Origin: CAVRQM01 sp963838805
GTDB lineage: Bacteria; Pseudomonadota; Alphaproteobacteria; Acetobacterales; Acetobacteraceae
Assembly (NCBI GenBank): GCA_963838805.1
Contig: CAWISK010000004.1
Coordinates: forward strand, 240,493 to 304,492
DNA: 64,000 bases
Direction of reading: 5' to 3'
The position numbers and the translations under genes were made by a program. Below, piece by piece: positions 59,111 to 64,000 of this stretch (position 1 is the stretch's first letter; every line of letters starts with the position of its first letter). The notes under the pieces were generated by a model. The model was given only the letters and a program-made list of their open reading frames with translations. It had not been told where the DNA came from and did no database searches.

Positions 59111-60311
59111 CTAGTCCACCGATCCGACAAACAGCGTCTTGAAAGCGCCGTTCTCGTATTCGTTCACGACCATCGGCACCGAGATCTGGCGCTTCTGCCC
59201 GAACGAGGTCATGCCCGACATATTTCAGCACGCCGTTGTCCTTGACGAACGGATTGGGCGCCGAGAAGGTGTCGATCGTCTTCTTGAACTCGGCCACGTC
59301 GTCGATCGCCTTCGGATCGGCCTGGAGCGTGTCGATGATGTATTGCAGGGCATAGACCTTGGTGTTCGACTCGTCGTTGTACTCGCCGAACATCTTGGTG
59401 TAGCGCGCGATGAAGTCGTCCATCGCCGTCGAGCGGATCTCCGGCGTCGAGGCGCCGCCCACCGAGATGAAACCGTTGGCGAGGTCGCCCGCACCTTCCT
59501 TCAGCACGCCCGCGTCCTGCGCCGTCTCGGTCGAGATCAGGCCCTTGTAGCCAAGCTCGCGCGCCGAGCGGATCAGCAACGGCGCATTGGCCGGTGCCAC
59601 TCCGGACAGCACCAGCAGGTCCGGCTTGAGCTGCACGATCGGCGTCAGGACCGGGGTGAAGTCGCGCGTGTCGTTCTCGTAGGTATCCTGTGCCGCCACC
59701 ACCTTGAGGCCGAGCGCCTTGGCGGCGGCCACACCGCTGTCGCGCTGGGTCAGCGGATCGGACTCGTTGGCGGCGACGAACGCCACCGTCTTTACGCCCT
59801 TCTTGTCGCGCAGGTATTTGTAGATGGCGGGGCCCGACTGATAGCTCGCGACCATGCCGAGCACTGCGTTCGAGGCGGGCTTGGTATAGAGTTCCTTGGG
59901 GAAGGCGTAGGGGAAGTAGATGATCCCGCGCTTTTCCGCGACCGGCCGGACCGCCGCAGCGCCGTCATCGACGTTCGGGCCCACGACGTAGTGGATGCCC
60001 TGCTCGGCCATTCTTTCCATGCCCGCGACGGAGCGCTTCGGATCCTTCTGGTCGTCGAACGTGACAATCTTGATGTCGTAGGTGGCATCGCCGATCTTCA
60101 CGCCGCCGCCCTGGTTGATGATGGCAGCGAGCGTCTGCATCGATCGCACGTTCGAGGTGCCCCAGGCCGCGGCGGGACCGCTGGTCACGCCGACGAAGCC
60201 AATTTTCAGCTCCTTGTTGGCGGCCTGCGCGGGAAGGCCGCCCCATGTCAGGACGGCCAGCGCGGACGAACACAGCGCGGCCAGTTTCAAGGTCGTACGC
60301 CGATTGAGCAT
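59111..60311 (-). CDS. Liv-type periplasmic substrate-binding protein, one frame break
   Basis: About 399 residues of the Peripla_BP_6 family (LivJ/UrtA/AmiC-like). Signal peptide: MLNRRTTLKLAALCSSALAVL ending PAQA. Mature motifs: LKIGFVGVTSGPAAAWGTSNVR, VTFDDQKDPKRSVAGMERM and VHYVVGPNVDDGAAA-like region. The frame breaks near 59220, after GVLKYVG, and ends with TSFGQKRQISVPMVVNEYENGAFKTLF. GGGAGGGG precedes the ATG. Ligand not inferable; the family covers amino acids, amides and aromatic acids. Confidence 0.9.
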
Positions 60312-60392
60312 GGTTCCCCTCCCAGGCACCGGAAGCCTTTCCGCACAGCAGGCGCCGGAGGCGAGCCGTCTGTCAACATTTTTTGATCCTAT

Positions 60393-60400
60393 TGTGCACA
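60393..60400 (+). promoter_or_regulatory. Candidate GntR operator between regulator and Liv operon
   Basis: The perfect palindrome TGTGCACA, in the wider ATTGTGCACATT, lies in a locally AT-rich stretch of the 162-base divergent region. FCD-type GntR regulators typically bind short palindromes with TGT/ACA arms. It is the only such site I see here. Confidence 0.45.
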
Positions 60401-60473
60401 TTCTTGCCGAGAATTTTCGACAACCGGGCCTTCCGGTGCTTGATTTCGCGTGCGGATCGGCGACAAAGAGGCG

Positions 60474-61237
60474 ATGAAACCGGCGCCCATCCCCAGGCTG
60501 CGGGCCACCGATGACCGATCGGCCCGGCCCCGCGCCGCGACGGCGGAGCAGGTCGTCGATCGGGTCTTCGCGGCAGTCATGGAGCGCCGCCTTCCGGCCG
60601 GCACCAAGCTTGCGGAGAGCGCGTTGTGCGACGCGCTCGGCAACCAGCCGCAGCGTCGTGCGCCGGGCGCTTCTGGTGCTCGCCCAGCGCGGCATCGTCG
60701 ATCTGCGGTCGAATCGTGGTGCCTTCATCGCGAGCCCCTCGCCGGAGATGGCCCGCAACGTGTTCGAGGCGCGCCGCACCATCGAGGTCGCCGTGGTGAG
60801 CAACGCCATCGACCGCCTCAAGGCAGCCCATCTGGCAGCACTCAGGTCACTGACACAGCGGGCGGCGGTCATGCGCCGCACGGAAAACCGTCACGAAGCC
60901 ATTCGGCTCTCCGGCGAGCTGCATATCAGGCTGGCGGAGTTCGCCGGCAATCCGGTGCTGCTGCGCTTCGTCGAGGAACTGGTGGCGCAGACATCGCTCA
61001 TCATCGGCCTGTTCGGATCGCTGCGCCTGCCGTCCTGTTCGGAGGAGGAGCACGAGGCGGTGATCGACGCGATCGAAGCGAGGGACGAGGCTGCCGCCGT
61101 CGACGCTCATGGTCCGGCACCTGGATCACATCGAGAGCGAGCTGGATCTCGCGGCGAGCGCCGAGCAGGCGGTGGATCTCGGCTCGATCCTGGGCTCGGC
61201 GCTGGCGAGCCGGCGGGGGCAGAGGCAGCGCGCCTGA
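60474..61237 (+). CDS. GntR-family (FCD) transcriptional regulator, two frame breaks
   Basis: About 253 residues. The N-terminal winged helix reads VVDRVFAAVMERRLPAGTKLAESALCDALG, then after a break near 60645 VVRRALLVLAQRGIVDLRSNRGAFIASPSP. The FCD ligand domain follows: FEARRTIEVAVVSNAIDRL, GELHIRLAEFAGNPVLLRFVEELVAQTSLI and SEEEHEAVIDAIEARDEAAAV; a second break near 61110 leads to HLDHIESELDLA. The ATG 60474 has GAGG just upstream; a GTG 24 bases earlier is possible. Divergent from the Liv-type operon, its likely target. Confidence 0.85.
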
Positions 61238-61365
61238 AGTCCGCGGCTTCGATCGAAGGCACGCGGGGAGGAAGAACGACTTTATATCACGGAATGTTTA
61301 TCCGAGTAGAATGCATTTCTACAAATATGGCCCCAATATATCCTAAAACATAGTTGAGTTATGTG
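61238..61365 (+). promoter_or_regulatory. AT-rich promoter region of the b561-molybdoenzyme operon
   Basis: The stretch from about 61280 to 61370 is strikingly AT-rich (for example TTTATATCACGG and CAATATATCC) compared with the GC-rich surroundings. It contains no gene and leads directly into a three-gene operon, so it likely holds its promoter. No specific regulator site is legible. Confidence 0.5.
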
Positions 61366-61764
61366 ATGAAAAACACTGACGCTTATGCGTTGCAGCGCTC
61401 GGATCTGAATGGATTTCTGTTCGCTGACGTCGGTGTGGAAGCGAGCGGGATGACACTGAGCGTTGTCTCGACGCTCGCACGCCGAGGCCTAGACCCGTGG
61501 CAGGAAGCCGGACGCCTGGCGAAGCTGCCGCGCAAGGCGGCGATTGAGGCGTTGGCCCTGATCATCGCGGTCATGCCGGCCGGCATCTGGTCGCCGGCCG
61601 ATGCAACGGCGATCGCTGCGCGACTGGTGACGTTGCTGCCGGTGCGGGGCGGCGGTCAATCCACCGCGACGTCGGGGCAACGCGCGCCGACTCCCTCTCG
61701 GACGATCCTGCAATGGGCGGTCGTGCTGGCTCTGCTCGCGGCGGCGCTCGCCGGGCTGAGTTGA
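61366..61764 (+). CDS. Small protein of unknown function with C-terminal membrane anchor
   Basis: A 132-residue protein. The first 75 residues (LQRSDLNGFLFADVGVEASGMTLSVVSTLARRGLDPWQEAGRLAKLPRKAAIEAL) look helical and cytosolic and resemble a conserved hypothetical family seen near redox genes; the end is a single hydrophobic span (LQWAVVLALLAAALAGL). Alternative in-frame starts at 61354 (TTG) and 61363 (GTG) exist; none has a clear ribosome-binding site. Its stop overlaps the next gene's TTG start, so the three genes form an operon. Confidence 0.7.
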   Translation: MKNTDAYALQRSDLNGFLFADVGVEASGMTLSVVSTLARRGLDPWQEAGRLAKLPRKAAIEALALIIAVMPAGIWSPADATAIAARLVTLLPVRGGGQSTATSGQRAPTPSRTILQWAVVLALLAAALAGLS

Positions 61765-62268
61765 CCCCCACCCTCGCCCCGTCGGACCAAGCCATCGCGG
61801 AACGCGCATTGCAGGCGTTGTTCCAGGGCACGCGTTCTGCTGCGCGAGCGGGTCGGGCTGGCTGTGGCAGGGGGGCAGGTCACGTTGACCGGCACTGTCG
61901 GATGCGACTGCGAACGGGCAGACGCGGAGCGGATCGTGTCCAGGCTCGACGGCGTGGTCGGGGTGACGAATCTGGTCGCGGTGCAGCCGGAGGAATGGAC
62001 TGCCTCCGTGTTTCTCGGGCGGGCCGCAGCCTACGGCCGGGACGGTGAGAGCGGCGATATCCCGGGGCGGATCGAGGCGCTGTTCGAGCGCGACATCGAG
62101 ATCGGCGGGACCGAGATCAGGATCGCCGCCGAATGCGGCAGGGTCGTCCTGACCGGCCAGGTCCGAAGCTGGCGGGAACGCGACCTGGCCGAACGGGTCG
62201 CCTGGTCGGCACCCGGGGTGACGCGGATCGAAAGCCGGCTCTGCGTGCGACCGACGCAAAGCACATGA
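61761..62268 (+). CDS. BON-domain protein, one frame break
   Basis: About 168 residues with two BON domains, each with the characteristic valine/glycine pattern: VGLAVAGGQVTLTGTVGCDCERADAERIVSRLDGVVGVTNLVAV, and IRIAAECGRVVLTGQVRSWRERDLAERVAWSAPGVTRIESRL. BON domains are thought to bind phospholipids or membranes. No signal peptide is seen, which is unlike many periplasmic BON proteins. A frame break near 61832 joins the N-terminal helix (SDQAIAERALQALFQG). The start is a TTG overlapping the previous stop; it overlaps the next gene by ATGA. Confidence 0.75.
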
Positions 62269-64000
62269 ACAGCATCCGCCACGAGCGGCCGGTGCATGAC
62301 CCGATAGCGGCCAGCCTCACCCCGGCGGATGACCGCATTCTCCTGAGCCACTGGCTGCCGCCTCAGACCGGCGTGATGCCCAAGATTCGCATCGGCCAGC
62401 GCTGGGTCAACGTGCTGTGGGCGCTGCCGATCGCGTTCGTGCTGCTGGTCATCGGTGTGGCCGTGGCCCAGGCATTGCGCGAGGTGCCCGCCGTGCAGAG
62501 CGTTCCTGGTGCGCTATCCCGGATCGCCCGCATCCGCGCACGCTATCGGCTCGGGGTTCCCGACGTGGCTACGGGTGCAGCACTTCCTGAACCTGTTCTT
62601 CATGGCGTTCATCATCCGCGCGGGAGTGCAGATCCTCGCCGACCACCCGAGGCTCTACTGGAAGCGCGACTGCACGCCGGGCACCGAATGGTTCCGGTTC
62701 CAGAAGGCGGTTCCGACCGGCCGGGTGTGGACCTCGAAGGACGATTCCGTGACGCTGCCGGGATGGCTGGGCATTCCCGGCATCCGCCATTCCATCGGCC
62801 TCGCCCGCTGGTGGCACTTCTCGGTCAACCTGCTGTGGACGATCAACGGCGTCGCGTTCTACGCCCTGCTGTTCTCGACCGATCAATGGCAGCGGCTGGT
62901 GCCGACGACCTGGGCGGTGTTCCCGAATGCCGCTTCAACCGCGCTGCAGTACCTGTCGCTCACCTTCCCGACCGACCACAGTTGGACGCGCTACAACAGC
63001 CTTCAGCAGCTCGCGTATTTCGTCACCATCTTCGTCGCCGCACCCACCTCCATCCTCACCGGCTTCATGCAGAGCCCGGCCATCTCGAACCGCCTGGGCT
63101 GGATCGGGCGGGTGCTGAACCGGCAGCGGGCGCGCTCGATCCACTTCCTGGCGCTGTGGTGGTTCCTGCTCTTCATCCTGGCCCACGTGACACTGGTGTT
63201 CATCACCGGCGCGCGGGTGAACCTGAACATGATGTGGGCCGGGGTGAACGACGGCTCCTGGAGCGGCTTCGCGGTCTTCGTTCCGGCGATGGTGCTGGTG
63301 GCAGTGACCTGGTGGCTCGCCTCGCCCGTCACGATCCGCCACGCCCGCGTGGTGCAGAGGGTCGGGACGTTCATGGTCGGCTGGCTCAAGGGGATCGCCG
63401 AGTGGTGGACCCCGAACAACCTCATGACGGAGCAAGGACATCTCGCCGCATTTCTGGATCAACGGCACGATGCCGAAATGGGACGAGTTCGACTTGCCGG
63501 TGGCGGACGGCTTCGCGAGCTATCGGCTGCGCGTGGACGGCCTGGTTGAAACGCCCCGGGAGTTCTCGCTGGCCGAGCTGAGGGCGATGCCGAAGCAGGA
63601 GCAGATCACCACGCATTTCTGCATCCAGGGCTGGTCCGGCGTCGCGAAATGGGGCGGCGTGCCGATGCGTCACATCCTGGATCTGGTTCGCCCGACCACC
63701 GACGCCCGCTACGCGGTGTTCTACTCCTTCGCGGACGGCGGCGATGTCGGGCGCTACTACGACGTGCACACGATGAGCAACATGCGCCACGACCTGACGA
63801 TCCTGGCGTACGATATGAACGGCGCACCCTCTGAGCGTCCTGCACGGCGCTCCGGTGCGATTGCGCTGCGAGAACGAGCTGGGCTTCAAGATGGTGAAGT
63901 GGATCGCGGCCATCGAGTTCGTGCACGACTTCGCCGATCTAGGCGCCGGCCAGGGCGGCTACAACGAGGATCACGAGTTCTACGGATACCGGATGCCGAT
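62265..64000 (+). CDS. Cytochrome b561 fused to a molybdopterin oxidoreductase (partial, frame breaks)
   Basis: The gene runs off the window after more than 575 residues, read across breaks near 62500, 63440 and 63830. The N-terminal half has six hydrophobic spans (VNVLWALPIAFVLLVIGVAV, QHFLNLFFMAFIIRAGVQIL, WWHFSVNLLWTINGVAFYAL, AYFVTIFVAAPTSILTGFM, IHFLALWWFLLFILAHVTLVF, FAVFVPAMVLVAVTWWLA) with histidines suitable as haem ligands, as in b561 proteins. The second half is sulfite-oxidase-like: PHFWINGTMPKWDEF, VDGLVETPREFSLAELRAMP, THFCIQGWSGVAKWGGVPM (Mo-ligand cysteine) and HGAPVRLRCENELGFKMVKWI. No Tat signal is present. Likely a membrane-tethered molybdoenzyme passing electrons to or from quinone; substrate unknown. 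Confidence 0.85.

Noticed and set aside
61291..61353. Short peptide before the small membrane-anchor gene
   Set aside because: It sits in the AT-rich promoter stretch and merely continues a chance frame from the GntR gene end.

Overview
The window is 64 kb of very GC-rich (roughly two-thirds GC by eye) chromosomal DNA with dense, mostly operonic genes. Gene content and protein style point to an alphaproteobacterium, most likely an Acetobacteraceae or other Rhodospirillales member: tandem cysteine desulfurases beside a 2Fe-2S ferredoxin and mnmA, many ABC importers, GlnE, Aat, and several LysR, LuxR, TetR and GntR regulators. The family-level guess is inference only. About two dozen otherwise normal genes, including housekeeping ones (glnE, a cysteine desulfurase, liv genes), are broken by single-base indels. 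I read most of these as uncorrected sequencing or assembly errors and annotate the genes as whole, giving the break points.

Layout. 1-3.7 kb: end of an unknown gene, a RidA protein, a FemAB/GNAT-like protein and a secreted PQQ-type beta-propeller. 3.8-9.7 kb: TPR/FHA protein, sorbitol/xylitol-type alcohol dehydrogenase, LuxR-type regulator, MFS transporter, CBS-pair protein. 9.7-23.9 kb: a purine block, with a DUF2189 membrane protein and a LysR regulator followed by guanine deaminase, a second LysR regulator, xanthine dehydrogenase XdhA/B/C and a BMP-type ABC importer (ATPase, two permeases, binding protein). The genes from xdhA to the second permease overlap or nearly touch, suggesting uptake of purines or nucleosides coupled to guanine -> xanthine -> urate. 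24-30.6 kb: an oligopeptide-type ABC importer whose operon is split between its two permease genes by an IS110-family element. 30.6-33.7 kb: TspO and a Rieske/FAD reductase in one operon, then a junk zone where an IS630 transposase remnant is joined to the tail of a fasciclin-domain gene, then tRNA-Met(CAU).

33.9-42.4 kb: chemoreceptor, mnmA, ferredoxin and two cysteine desulfurases (a sulfur-mobilisation and tRNA thiolation group), alpha/beta hydrolase-fold protein, tyrS, aat. 42.5-44 kb: periplasmic protein plus an MsrQ-like haem membrane protein. 44-49 kb: a TetR regulator divergent from a sulfatase, outer-membrane barrel and class-C-type serine hydrolase, with two tandem TetR-like palindromes at the shared promoter. 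49-55.6 kb: peroxiredoxin and glnE, divergent from a very large AsmA-like protein. 55.6-61.2 kb: a complete branched-chain amino-acid-type (Liv) importer with a divergent GntR/FCD regulator. 61.3-64 kb: an operon of a small membrane protein, a BON-domain protein and a cytochrome b561-molybdopterin oxidoreductase fusion that runs off the window.

Most noteworthy: the b561-molybdopterin fusion operon, the IS110 element with a probable guide-RNA leader and a 9-bp repeat at its presumed ends, the tandem TetR operators, a pair of look-alike nested palindromic intergenic repeats, and the IS630/fasciclin chimera. I saw no CRISPR array, phage, toxin-antitoxin or clear defence system.
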